From the NCBI RefSeq assembly GCF_020217185.1, contig NZ_JAIWNX010000310.1:1-11321 (forward strand): a stretch of 11,321 nucleotides of DNA. Reading direction: 5' to 3'. Position numbers and translations under genes: made by a program. Below, in pieces: positions 1 through 6,827 of the stretch; position 1 is the first letter of the stretch, and each line of letters begins with the position of its first letter. The stretch is from Asticcacaulis sp. GTDB taxonomy: Bacteria > Pseudomonadota > Alphaproteobacteria > Caulobacterales > Caulobacteraceae. The notes below the pieces were generated by a model. That model was not told the origin of the DNA, did no database searches, and worked only from the letters and a program-made list of their open reading frames with translations.

Positions 1-167
1 ATGCGCTCACGGTTCTGATGCGCCAGCTTTTCGATGAGCTGATAGTCCTGCATCAGCAGCGGCCCGCGCGGCCCGGCGCTCAGGCTGTTCTGGTTGTCCG
101 CCACCGGCGCGCCCGCGCTGGTGGTCATGATTTTACCGTGCATAACGGGGCACTTGCTCTCGCTCAT
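1..167 (-). CDS. katA: Monofunctional haem catalase, N-terminal fragment (runs off the left edge)
   Basis: Only the first 55 codons are present. Reading leftwards from the ATG at 167-165, the protein has a short cysteine-containing leader ([11 protein letters not shown]). It continues with the conserved catalase N-terminus: G-x-P-V-x-D-N-Q-N at about residues 20-27, [12 protein letters not shown], then the arm segment [12 protein letters not shown], which in full-length catalases leads into the I-P-E-R-V-V-H-A-K-G segment carrying the distal His. Known role: dismutation of H2O2 to water and O2 in the cytoplasm, with a haem b cofactor. An SD-like AGGAAA precedes the start by about 10 nt. The haem ligand and active site are outside the window, so the exact clade cannot be judged. 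The gene is transcribed divergently from the EamA permease. The family is well supported; the symbol katA is only by convention. Confidence 0.88.
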   Translation of the reverse strand, partial: MSESKCPVMHGKIMTTSAGAPVADNQNSLSAGPRGPLLMQDYQLIEKLAHQNRER

Positions 168-436
168 CGTCTTGTCTTTCCTAAGCCTTTTGCCCTCTTT
201 GGGACGTAGGGCGACTATGGCGAAGCTACGGGAATAAATGAAATAGATAGTCTTTGAATTTTGAATAAGAAAAACTTTGTAAGCGTGTCGTCCTGCTGAC
301 GGGAACTGGCAGGATAGATGCGGTGAATGGCAACCTCGCCACTGGACGTGGAATCGTTTTCGCCGCAAGAGACAGGACGCTTGTTCGATGCGTTGCATAC
401 ATCCTCCCCTGCGAAGTGGGTGAATTTGAGGTATTT
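168..436. promoter_or_regulatory. Divergent intergenic region between catalase and EamA permease
   Basis: About 270 bp without a convincing gene. It must hold the promoters of the leftward catalase and the rightward permease. An AT-rich block at about 230-280 is the likeliest promoter zone, but I cannot pick -35/-10 pairs with confidence. A weak 6-bp dyad (TCCTGC at 291-296 with GCAGGA at 309-314) is present. I looked for a four-part OxyR-type site near the catalase start and did not find a clean match. The open frame that extends the permease upstream to 323 has no family resemblance before residue 39 and is taken as non-coding leader. Confidence 0.4.
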
Positions 437-1345
437 ATGTCTGTTGCCAGCCTGATCCGTCTGTTGTCTCTGGCCGCCATCTGGGGCGGGTCGTTCCTGT
501 TCATGCGCCTGAGCGTCGGGGCGCTGGGGCCGGTATGGCTGATCGCGATCCGCGTCCTGCTGGCGGCGGTGTTTCTGACCGGTGTGGGCGTAGCGACACG
601 CAAAGCGTTGCAGATCAAAGGCTTTTATAAGTATTTCCTGATCCTTGGCCTGTTCAATTCGGCCGTGCCCTTTTTATTGTTCGCCTTTGCCGCCAAAACC
701 CTGCCGGCGTCGATGCTGTCCATTCTCAATGCGCAGGCGCCCCTGTTCGGCGTGATCCTGTCGGCCGTGATGTCACGCGCATGGCCGCCTGTGAAGGTGA
801 TGGTCGGTCTGGCGCTCGGCGTTGCCGGGGTGAGCGTACTTGTCGGGCTTGATGCCGCGCATCTTAACGCGCAAAGCCTGCTGGCCATTGGCGCAGGGAT
901 GCTGGCCGCGCTGTGCTACGCCATTGCCTCGGTCTATGCGCGTCACGCGCCGCGCACACCCGATCCGTTGTCCAATGCCCACGGCGGCATGTGGGCTTCG
1001 GTCGTGCTGATTGCGCCCTTCGTACCGGTCTTTGCCCCCTCAACAGCGCAACTGGTGACGCTGACGCCTGTGGTCGCCGCCGGTGTTGTGGCGCTGGGCG
1101 TCGTGTGCAGCGGCATCGCCTACATGATCTATTTCCGCCTGATCAATGACATAGGCGCGGCCCCCGCCCTGACCGTCACCTTCCTGATTCCGGTCTTTGG
1201 CACGCTGTGGGGCTGGCTGTTCCTGCACGAGGCTGTGGGCCTGAGCACGCTGATCGGCGGGGCGCTTGTCCTGTGGGGTACGGCGCTGGTGGTCGGGTTC
1301 GACCCGCGCGCTCTTTTCAGGAAATCTCAGGCGACCTTGGAGTAA
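437..1345 (+). CDS. EamA/DMT-superfamily drug/metabolite permease (10 TM)
   Basis: A 302-residue inner-membrane protein made almost wholly of hydrophobic helices, the usual size for a ten-helix EamA transporter with two tandem repeats (about residues 5-138 and 150-290). The N-terminal signature A-A-I-W-G-G-S-F at about 13-20 and the P-x-W-L-I-A-I-R segment after it are typical of the RhaT/YdcZ/RarD-like DMT group. Substrates in this family are exported metabolites, amino acids or drugs and cannot be predicted here. I chose the ATG at 437 over the in-frame ATG at 323: GAGG at 428-431 lies 5 nt before it, and the protein begins there with the family's usual N-terminus. The last 19 bp overlap the end of hemN on the other strand, so the gene has no room for its own intergenic terminator. 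Confidence 0.88.
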   Translation: MSVASLIRLLSLAAIWGGSFLFMRLSVGALGPVWLIAIRVLLAAVFLTGVGVATRKALQIKGFYKYFLILGLFNSAVPFLLFAFAAKTLPASMLSILNAQAPLFGVILSAVMSRAWPPVKVMVGLALGVAGVSVLVGLDAAHLNAQSLLAIGAGMLAALCYAIASVYARHAPRTPDPLSNAHGGMWASVVLIAPFVPVFAPSTAQLVTLTPVVAAGVVALGVVCSGIAYMIYFRLINDIGAAPALTVTFLIPVFGTLWGWLFLHEAVGLSTLIGGALVLWGTALVVGFDPRALFRKSQATLE

Positions 1346-2727
1346 CGGTTCGGCGCTTCGGATTGCCGCGCATAGGTATCGAAGGCGCAGGCGACATTGC
1401 GCGCCAGCATCTTCAGCGGCGAATGGAAGCGCACACGGCGGTCTTCGACGCTCACCAGACCCGCCGCCACAAAGTCGGACAGGCCGGCTATGTCAGCATC
1501 GAGATAATCCGCCGCATAACCGTAGCGTTCCAGTATGGCCGGGATATCGGCTTCGAAATAGCACATCAGGTCGCTGATCACCGCCTTGCGCAGCGTGTCA
1601 TCGCCCTGATAGGCCCAGCCGCGCACCGTCGCCCAGTCACCAGCCATGAGCCGGTTCTGATAGGTGGTCGATTGCGGGATATTCTGCATGATACCGCCGT
1701 CCAGTTCCCCGATGGACGAGGCCCCCAGCCCCAGCAGGTAGTCATTGGGCAAGGTCGAATAGCCCATAAAGTTGCGGCGGAGCGTCCGCGCCTCAAACGC
1801 GTGCGACATCTCATCGTCTGGCTTGGCGAAGTGGTCGATGCCGATGGCGCGGTAGCCGTGCGACGTCAGATAATCCGACAGGCGCAGGAACATGGCCACC
1901 TTCTCTTCGGTGCCGGGCAGGCGGGCTTCGTCGATCAGGGTCTGGTGCTTCTTCACCCACGGCACATGGGCGTAGGAAAAGGCCGAGATGCGGTCGGGGT
2001 CCAGTTCGGACACGTGGGCGAGGGTGGTATCGAGGCTGTTCAAAGTCTGCCCCGGCAGGCCATAGACCAGATCAATGCCGATGCGATTGAGGCCATTGTC
2101 GCGCAGGTGGCCCATCACCGTCTTGACCTGCTCCAGCGGCTGGATGCGGTTGATGGCGGCCTGCACAACGGGATCGGTGTCCTGAATGCCGAGAGACACG
2201 CGGTTGAAGCCGAAGGCCGCATAGGCCTTGATCTTGCTGAGCGTAACGCGGCGCGGGTCCAGTTCGATGGCGATTTCGGCGTCGGGCCGCAGGTCGAAGG
2301 CCTCATGCAGGGCCTCAAAAAGGCGTCCCATATCGGCGGGTTTGAGCATGGAGGGCGAGCCCCCGCCGAAGTGCACGCTATGCACCGCCGGACGGAAGCC
2401 CAGATGCGCGCCGACCATCTGAATTTCGGCGACCAGCGCCCCGACATAGGCCTCGACCGGCGCGTATTTCAGCGTCGCGCGCGTATTACAGCCGCAGAAA
2501 TGGCACATCTGCTCGCAGAAGGGGATGTGCAGATAGAGGGCAATGGGCTGATCCGGACGCAGGGACGACAGCCAGCCCTTGTAGGTCTCCGGCGTCAGGG
2601 CCCCGAAATGATGCGCCGATGGATAAGAGGTGTAGCGCGGGGCCTCACGCCCCATAAAGCGCATCACATCATGCTCTTGCCATGACTTATGAGCGAACGA
2701 CTGAGTGGGAAATGAGGTGTCGGGCAT
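1327..2727 (-). CDS. hemN: Oxygen-independent coproporphyrinogen III oxidase (radical SAM)
   Basis: A 466-residue cytoplasmic enzyme that converts coproporphyrinogen III to protoporphyrinogen IX without oxygen, in haem synthesis. In order: the HemN N-terminal motif P-R-Y-T-S-Y-P (30-36); the radical-SAM cluster C71-x3-C75-x2-C78 followed by C80, the C-x-C extension that marks true HemN rather than HemW; the SAM-binding G-G-G-S-P (121-125); I-E-L-D-P-R (154-159); G-I-D-L-V-Y-G-L-P-G-Q (217-227); D-H-F-A-K-P-D-D-E (298-306); and a C-terminal HemN domain (about 365-450). Length matches the family (about 450-460). The start at 2727 has AGGA about 8 nt upstream. The gene converges on and overlaps the EamA gene by 19 bp. 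An Fnr-type TTGAT-N4-ATCAA box would be expected for anaerobic control, but I did not see one in the 106 bp upstream. Confidence 0.96.
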   Translation of the reverse strand: MPDTSFPTQSFAHKSWQEHDVMRFMGREAPRYTSYPSAHHFGALTPETYKGWLSSLRPDQPIALYLHIPFCEQMCHFCGCNTRATLKYAPVEAYVGALVAEIQMVGAHLGFRPAVHSVHFGGGSPSMLKPADMGRLFEALHEAFDLRPDAEIAIELDPRRVTLSKIKAYAAFGFNRVSLGIQDTDPVVQAAINRIQPLEQVKTVMGHLRDNGLNRIGIDLVYGLPGQTLNSLDTTLAHVSELDPDRISAFSYAHVPWVKKHQTLIDEARLPGTEEKVAMFLRLSDYLTSHGYRAIGIDHFAKPDDEMSHAFEARTLRRNFMGYSTLPNDYLLGLGASSIGELDGGIMQNIPQSTTYQNRLMAGDWATVRGWAYQGDDTLRKAVISDLMCYFEADIPAILERYGYAADYLDADIAGLSDFVAAGLVSVEDRRVRFHSPLKMLARNVACAFDTYARQSEAPNRYSKVA

Positions 2728-2833
2728 GAGCAGCGTCCTGAAGCGGTACGCTCTGCTCTTACGCCCGTTTGCCCTTAGGCTTTATGTGGTCTTTCGTCGC
2801 ACATCCGCCATTACCGCACCCCAAAGGGCAGAT

Positions 2834-3442
2834 TTACGGCAGTTTGGCGCTGTCCATCGTCGCCAGCACGTCTTTCAGGCTGGCGTCGTAATAGTGTTCG
2901 GCCGGGGCGATATAGACGATGTAATAGCCCAGCCCGCCCTTGGAAGCGGCCTGCGCTACACCCCGCACGTTCAGCCCTTCGGCCGTCTTAGCCGTAATGT
3001 CGAAACGCACGGCGCGCTGACCGTTCAGATCGACAGGCTTGGGGGCCGAAGCCTCGACCTTCTGATAGTCGAGGGCCGCCAGCGCGTTGGTGACAAACTC
3101 GATCTGTTCCGGATAGGACATGTTGGCCTTACCACGCGGGGCAGGGGCGTTTTTGTTATCGCCCTTGACCGGGTGGACCATCAGCGGGTCGGCGGCGCTC
3201 AGCCCTTCGGAAACAAACAGGCGGTTGAGGCCGGGCCCGTCGATCGACAGGATTTTGACCTTCTTGGCGCGGCTGTAATAGAGCGGCGAGATGTCGGACC
3301 AGTCGCGGCTAAGGCTGACGCTGTATCCTGTGCCGACGGCCAGCGCCCCCTTGGGTGCCAGCGTCGCGCCGCCACAACCGGCCAGAAGCGCGGCGGCCAG
3401 TGTGGCGGCAGCGATGGTTTTCAGAGCGGTGAATTTACGCAT
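2834..3442 (-). CDS. Small lipoprotein of unknown function (third gene of the M48 unit)
   Basis: A 202-residue protein with a type II signal peptide: basic start, hydrophobic stretch, then the lipobox L20-A-G-C23, so it should be lipidated and held in the envelope. The mature part has a predicted alpha/beta makeup. Features include S-L-S-R-D-W-S-D near 44-51, a D-G-P-G-L-N-R-L-F strand (68-76), and a tyrosine-rich Y-Y-I-V-Y-I-A-P-A-E-H-Y-Y-D segment near the C-terminus. I recognise no named domain. It follows the M48 protease by 17 nt, with a G-rich SD (GGGGGA) in the gap, so it is very probably co-transcribed and acts in the same compartment. It could be a partner or substrate of the protease; that is inference only. 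No clear terminator is visible in the 106 bp before hemN. Confidence 0.82.
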   Translation of the reverse strand: MRKFTALKTIAAATLAAALLAGCGGATLAPKGALAVGTGYSVSLSRDWSDISPLYYSRAKKVKILSIDGPGLNRLFVSEGLSAADPLMVHPVKGDNKNAPAPRGKANMSYPEQIEFVTNALAALDYQKVEASAPKPVDLNGQRAVRFDITAKTAEGLNVRGVAQAASKGGLGYYIVYIAPAEHYYDASLKDVLATMDSAKLP

Positions 3443-3459
3443 GAGTGTCCCCCGATCAT

Positions 3460-4767
3460 TCAGTTCTTGGCCGGCGCGGGCGGCGGCGCTGCGGGTGCAG
3501 GCGCCGTCTTCAGGCCGGTGAGCAGGTCTTCGACCATCCAGGCGTCTTGCGCCTGAGGATAGGTCCTGAGATAGGATTCGTAAGCCGCGATGGCGTCCTG
3601 CGTGCGGCCCATGCGGCGATAGACCTCACCCAGTTGCCGACGGGTTTCCGGCGGTGCATCGGGCAGGGCGGCGGCTTCGCTATAGGCATTGGCGGCGGCC
3701 AGCAGGTCCTGAGACCCCAGATTGTCCTTGGCCCTCAGGCGATAGGCCTCACCAGCATAGAAGCTGAGCAGGCCCCGATCAAGGCCGTCCTGCTGGAGTT
3801 CGCCGATCAGGAACAGGGTCTGGCCATAGTCCTGACGCCGCAGATCATCCCTCAGCCAGCGCCCAAGATAGGGGCGGATATGGGTGCGATAGGCGGCGCG
3901 CTTCTCTTTTTGCACCGCGTCGGAATCGCTTTTGACCTTAAACCCTTCGGCCTGCCGGCTGAGCGCATCGACGCGCTCGCTTTCCAGCGGGTGTGAACCG
4001 AAGACATTGATGCGTCCGCCGCGTTTGCGCGTGCGTTCATAGTCCGACGCCTTGGTCTCGTCGATCAGATAAGACCAGATGCGCACCGCGGCATAGGGAT
4101 CGTAACCGGCCTTCAGCGCATAGGTGTTGCCAAAGCGGTCGGCCTCGCTCTCATTGTCGCGCGAATAGGCGAAGTAGGAGGCGATGGCCCCCAGATAGAC
4201 CGCGTCGATCAGCCCACCCGTCAGGTTCGATATGTCGCGCGCCGCCGAATAGCTGCCCGCATTAGCGGCCGCCCCCGCGCCGATGATGGCAATGACCATG
4301 CCCGCAGCAGCGGCGGCGTTCTGGTTCGACTTGACCGTCTCAAACGCTTCGGTCGAGTGGTTGTGGCGATAGTGGGCAAATTCGTGCCCCAGAACAAACG
4401 CCACCTCGTCCTCGGTCTGGGCCCGCAGCAGAAGGCCGGTCCACACCTCGGTATAGCCGTTGGGGGCCATCGAGGCGTTGAAGAAGGGACGGTCCATCAC
4501 ATAGAGGCGCAGATCGCCTTGGTAGTCTCCGGCCACCCGGTCCAGCACGCTGCGGACATAAGCATTGAGCGCTTCATCGTGGTTGCGCTCCCCCGATGTG
4601 CGGGCGTCGCGTTCGGCCTTTTTCGTCTCTTCCCAGATGGAGAATTCCAGCGTTCCGGCGGCCGGAATCTGGCCCGGCTGGCGCTCCGGATATGTGTCGG
4701 CAGCCACCGCCGGTTGCGTCGCCGTCATCAGCAGCGCGCCGGTGAGAGCGGTAAGCGCGCGGCGCAT
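3460..4767 (-). CDS. Exported M48-family zinc metalloprotease with C-terminal TPR-like repeats
   Basis: A 435-residue protein with an N-terminal signal peptide (hydrophobic core about 5-20, probable cleavage after A-V-A-A near 23). The M48 domain carries the zinc-binding helix H128-E-F-A-H132 and the third-ligand motif E206-S-E-A-D210. A Gly/Ala-rich hydrophobic stretch (about 150-175) lies between them, and the conserved S-H-P (258-260) follows. Residues about 335-410 look like TPR helices (A-Y-x-E-A-A-A-L, then E-V-Y-R-R-M-G-R-T-Q-D-A-I-A-A-Y-E-S-Y-L). The tail is a Pro/Ala run. This M48-plus-TPR plan resembles BepA/YfgC-type envelope quality-control proteases, which act on outer-membrane protein assembly; the specific function here is inferred. 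Its start overlaps the stop of the upstream gene by one base (TGATG), indicating translational coupling. Confidence 0.93.
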   Translation of the reverse strand: MRRALTALTGALLMTATQPAVAADTYPERQPGQIPAAGTLEFSIWEETKKAERDARTSGERNHDEALNAYVRSVLDRVAGDYQGDLRLYVMDRPFFNASMAPNGYTEVWTGLLLRAQTEDEVAFVLGHEFAHYRHNHSTEAFETVKSNQNAAAAAGMVIAIIGAGAAANAGSYSAARDISNLTGGLIDAVYLGAIASYFAYSRDNESEADRFGNTYALKAGYDPYAAVRIWSYLIDETKASDYERTRKRGGRINVFGSHPLESERVDALSRQAEGFKVKSDSDAVQKEKRAAYRTHIRPYLGRWLRDDLRRQDYGQTLFLIGELQQDGLDRGLLSFYAGEAYRLRAKDNLGSQDLLAAANAYSEAAALPDAPPETRRQLGEVYRRMGRTQDAIAAYESYLRTYPQAQDAWMVEDLLTGLKTAPAPAAPPPAPAKN

Positions 4768-5495
4768 CAGAGCGGCAGGTCCTTGAACAGCTTTTCGACC
4801 GCCGCCGTCGCCCCTTCGGCTTCGCGGATGTCGGTGCCCGACGCCACCATGTTAAACTGATACCACACGATCTGCCCCGTATCGAGATCGACCAGTGTGG
4901 ATTGCAGGCCCTGACCCCCGAACTGCATCGGTCCGCCCAGCAGCGCCATGCCGACGTTCAGCGCCGCCTTGGCCGAGCTTTGATAGCTGCCCTTACAGGT
5001 GAGGAACAGAGCATAGCGCGGCGCCTTGTCCGCCATTGTGGCGGGGACCAGCGTGCGTGCGCCACTGCCCAGCGTCCAGTCGAAGGTGGTCTTGGTCGGC
5101 AGACGCAGCATAGGCACCTGCTGCCAGGCGATGGCCGAGACCACCTCATCGTTCAGTTTCAGTATCTGAAGGGCGCGCGGGTCTTCGTAGGTGTCGAGCG
5201 CCACTTCGCTGACGGCGTATTTCCTGGTCTTGAGGGCGGTGGTCAGGGCCGCCGACAGGTGCCCCTGCGCGGCCTTTGACCAGTCCGAACGCGGCTCCTG
5301 CACGCCGCCGGCGGTCAGCAGGGACAGGCTGACTTCGGGGGTGACGATCAGAAGCGGCGCGCCTTCGGCCGGTTTGTCGATCTTGACGAAGGACTTGATC
5401 GTCTGGGCCTGCGCCGCGACGGGGGCGACAACGCATGAGAACGCGCAGGTGGCCATAACGGCGGACACCGCCGCTGCGAAAAGTACTTTTTTCAT
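4767..5495 (-). CDS. Exported protein of unknown function, first gene of the M48 unit
   Basis: A 242-residue protein with a clear signal peptide: M-K-K-V then a hydrophobic core with two cysteines (C17, C21), probable cleavage after A-Q-A at about residue 30. The start at 5495 is preferred over an in-frame ATG at 5618. A strong GGAGGG lies 5 nt upstream, and the signal peptide begins there. The mature protein has an alternating strand/helix pattern: L-L-I-V-T-P-E-V-S-L near 48-57, A-L-F-L-T-C-K-G near 162-169, and S-T-L-V-D-L-D-T-G-Q-I-V-W near 199-211. The last pattern, a strand ending D-x-x-T-G-x-x-x-W, is reminiscent of CsgG/GNA1162-like envelope proteins, but I cannot assign a family. It is coupled to the M48 protease gene through TGATG, so the two products are probably made in fixed ratio. 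Confidence 0.85.
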   Translation of the reverse strand: MKKVLFAAAVSAVMATCAFSCVVAPVAAQAQTIKSFVKIDKPAEGAPLLIVTPEVSLSLLTAGGVQEPRSDWSKAAQGHLSAALTTALKTRKYAVSEVALDTYEDPRALQILKLNDEVVSAIAWQQVPMLRLPTKTTFDWTLGSGARTLVPATMADKAPRYALFLTCKGSYQSSAKAALNVGMALLGGPMQFGGQGLQSTLVDLDTGQIVWYQFNMVASGTDIREAEGATAAVEKLFKDLPL

Positions 5496-5533
5496 CGAAT
5501 CCCTCCCCCGAAGGCAAATAAAGCCCGCCCGGA

Positions 5534-5568
5534 CAGGTTTCCGTGGCGAAACAAACCTGAACTTCAGG
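5534..5568. promoter_or_regulatory. Overlapping dyads upstream of the M48 unit
   Basis: Two overlapping inverted repeats lie 39-73 bp upstream of the start at 5495. One is a 13-bp palindrome, CCTGAA-C-TTCAGG (5556-5568). The other pairs CAGGTTT (5534-5540) with AAACCTG (5553-5559) across 12 bp. The AACCTG half-site is shared, so only one can fold as a hairpin at a time. The position suits an operator over the promoter of the leftward three-gene unit, but I could not find a confident -35/-10 pair. No known regulator consensus is recognised. Confidence 0.35.
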
Positions 5569-5593
5569 ATTGCAGAGAGGGAAGCTAATCGAA

Positions 5594-5623
5594 AACGGAT
5601 GCCCTCGCAAGAGGTCATCCGTT
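5594..5623 (-). terminator. Hairpin terminator after the alpha/beta hydrolase
   Basis: A 30-nt hairpin: outer arms AACGGATG (5594-5601) and CATCCGTT (5616-5623), a one-base mismatch, inner arms CCTC/GAGG, and a 4-nt loop. On the minus strand it is followed by a short run of T (TTTT across the arm end). It lies 27 bp past the hydrolase stop at 5651 and before the promoter zone of the M48 unit, so it probably separates the two minus-strand units. The U-run is short, so termination may be partial. Confidence 0.65.
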
Positions 5624-5650
5624 ACGATAAAAACTTTCAACTACAAGGCG

Positions 5651-6589
5651 TTATTTTTGCAATGCGGCATCCAGTGCTTCGGCAAAGGCCTGCGGCTGAT
5701 CGTACATGATGAAGTGACGGCTGTCCTTGATGCCGACAATAGTGAGGTTCGCCGTACCGTTATATTGCAGGGTATAGAAACCGGACGTTTGTTCCGCCGT
5801 GTAGGGCAGGGAGGCGTGGTGCGGCACAAGGACCGTCACCTCGGCGGTGATCTTTGAAAGCTCAGGGCGCAGGTCCATGGTCATGTCGTCATAGAAGGCC
5901 TGAGCCGAGACGCGGCGGTCGCTCAGCGCCGTCCACAGGGCGATGCGGCGCTGGTGACGTTCGGCATCCGTGGTGGCCGCCGCCAGAGCGGCACGGGCAG
6001 CGTCCTGCTGCGCCTTATAGGTGGCGTCATCGACCTTAAGCTGGGCGTCGCGCAACTGAGCGGCCTGCGGGGCGATCGTATCGACCGTGGCGACCGGGTT
6101 GAACAGCACGCCGATAAAGGGCAGGGCATCGACGACGACCAGCTTCGACAGGGCCTGCGGGTGCCGGGTGGCCAGCTTGAGCCCCATCAGCCCGCCCAGC
6201 GAATGACCCACCACAATGGGGTCTTTCAGCTTGTTTTGCACGATATAGGCGTTCAGCGCCTCAACGGACGGGGTGATGACCGGGCCCTGGGCATTGCCGC
6301 CGGCGGGCTCACCGGCAAAGCCCGCAATGTGCAGCAGGTGCAGGCGATAGCGACCTTTGAGGCGTTCGGCCGTGGCTTCCCACACCTCGCGGGAGCAGTT
6401 GAGGCCGGGGATGAGGATCAGGTCGGGACCTGTGCCCACCACCTCAACCGAAAAACGCGCCGTGGGGGCATCGGGGTAAAGGGTGGCGGATTTGGCGGCC
6501 GACAGGTTGGCGGCGAGGATGCCCAGGGCGACCACGACCCAAATGGCAAGGTGGTAGCGCGAAGGCTTTGCAATAAAGCGCTTGAACAT
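5651..6589 (-). CDS. Exported or membrane-anchored alpha/beta hydrolase
   Basis: A 312-residue protein. Residues 13-33 form one hydrophobic segment ending in A-A-K-S-A, read as a signal peptide or signal anchor that places the enzyme in the periplasm. The alpha/beta-hydrolase core follows: a strand with L-I-P-G-L-N-C at about 59-65 (oxyanion region), the nucleophile elbow G128-H-S130-L-G-G, V-V-V-D-A-L-P-F (151-158), a helical lid about 165-235, and the catalytic-His region D-S-R-H292-F. Substrate is unknown: esterase, lipase-like or C-C hydrolase are all possible. The strand where the acidic triad residue usually follows (V-T-V-L-V-P-H-H-A-S, 251-260) shows no Asp/Glu, so the acid may sit elsewhere. 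AAGGAAA precedes the start, 25 nt after the HTH gene, so the gene is probably the last of the unit that begins at 7213. Confidence 0.88.
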   Translation of the reverse strand: MFKRFIAKPSRYHLAIWVVVALGILAANLSAAKSATLYPDAPTARFSVEVVGTGPDLILIPGLNCSREVWEATAERLKGRYRLHLLHIAGFAGEPAGGNAQGPVITPSVEALNAYIVQNKLKDPIVVGHSLGGLMGLKLATRHPQALSKLVVVDALPFIGVLFNPVATVDTIAPQAAQLRDAQLKVDDATYKAQQDAARAALAAATTDAERHQRRIALWTALSDRRVSAQAFYDDMTMDLRPELSKITAEVTVLVPHHASLPYTAEQTSGFYTLQYNGTANLTIVGIKDSRHFIMYDQPQAFAEALDAALQK

Positions 6590-6614
6590 AGGATTTCCTT
6601 TTCAGATCAGTTTC

Positions 6615-6827
6615 TTATTCGCCTGAGTTCAGGCGATGCGGATTTTCAAAAATCGCTTCGACGGCAAGGTCGAAAATGGCGGCGATGCGATAGGCCAGAT
6701 CGAGCGACGGATCGTGTTTGTCGGACTCGATGGCGATAACGGCCTGCCGCGAGACATTGAGGCGGGCGGCCAGATCGGCCTGGGTCAGACCGGCCTCGGT
6801 GCGCAGGTCTTTCAGGCGGTTCTTCAT
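6615..6827 (-). CDS. Small XRE (Cro/CI) HTH transcriptional regulator
   Basis: A 70-residue protein consisting almost entirely of one HTH_3 domain: L-R-T-E-A-G-L-T-Q-A-D-L-A (8-20) is the first helix and start of the turn, V-S-R-Q-A-V-I-A-I-E (25-34) the recognition helix, and D-P-S-L-D-L-A-Y-R-I-A-A-I-F (39-52) the closing helices. This compact form, without a sensor domain, is commonly found next to small membrane proteins. Its start overlaps the stop of the membrane-protein gene by 4 nt (ATGA at 6827-6824), so the two are translationally coupled. The tandem dyads upstream of that gene (7255-7327) are the natural candidates for its binding sites, making it a likely autorepressor; this is inference. 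Confidence 0.92.
   Translation of the reverse strand: MKNRLKDLRTEAGLTQADLAARLNVSRQAVIAIESDKHDPSLDLAYRIAAIFDLAVEAIFENPHRLNSGE
6619..6636. repeat. 18-bp perfect inverted repeat at the end of the HTH gene
   Basis: On the minus strand, TCGCCTGA and TCAGGCGA flank a central AC within the last codons of the HTH gene, just before its TAA and 30 bp before the hydrolase start. As RNA it could form a 7-bp stem with a 4-nt loop, with no U-run after it. It could be a processing or attenuation hairpin that sets the level of the hydrolase message, or a DNA-binding site, or chance within coding sequence. Confidence 0.35.

Noticed and set aside
168..300. OxyR site in front of the catalase
   Set aside because: Some CTAT/ATAG fragments (215-218, 226-229) appear at 11-bp spacing, but the four-part pattern is not completed.
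323..436. N-terminal extension of the EamA protein
   Set aside because: The family's first helix starts right after the ATG at 437, which has its own GAGG SD; the extra 38 residues are not membrane- or signal-like.
226..618. 130-codon minus-strand frame between catalase and EamA
   Set aside because: Covers the EamA coding start; Thr/Arg-rich low-complexity translation with no SD or recognisable domain.
1207..2685. A 492-codon plus-strand frame antisense to hemN
   Set aside because: Mirror of the hemN codons in GC-rich DNA; no family resemblance, while hemN has every expected motif.
2728..2833. Fnr-type box upstream of hemN
   Set aside because: No TTGAT-N4-ATCAA or close variant found in the 106-bp gap.
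2705..3556. Long plus-strand frame opposite the lipoprotein and protease genes
   Set aside because: Runs across the ends of two well-supported minus-strand genes; composition and lack of motifs mark it as antisense shadow.
5496..5618. N-terminal extension of the first protein of the M48 unit
   Set aside because: It would bury the clear signal peptide starting at 5495 and the strong GGAGGG SD, and would cross the palindromes and terminator region.
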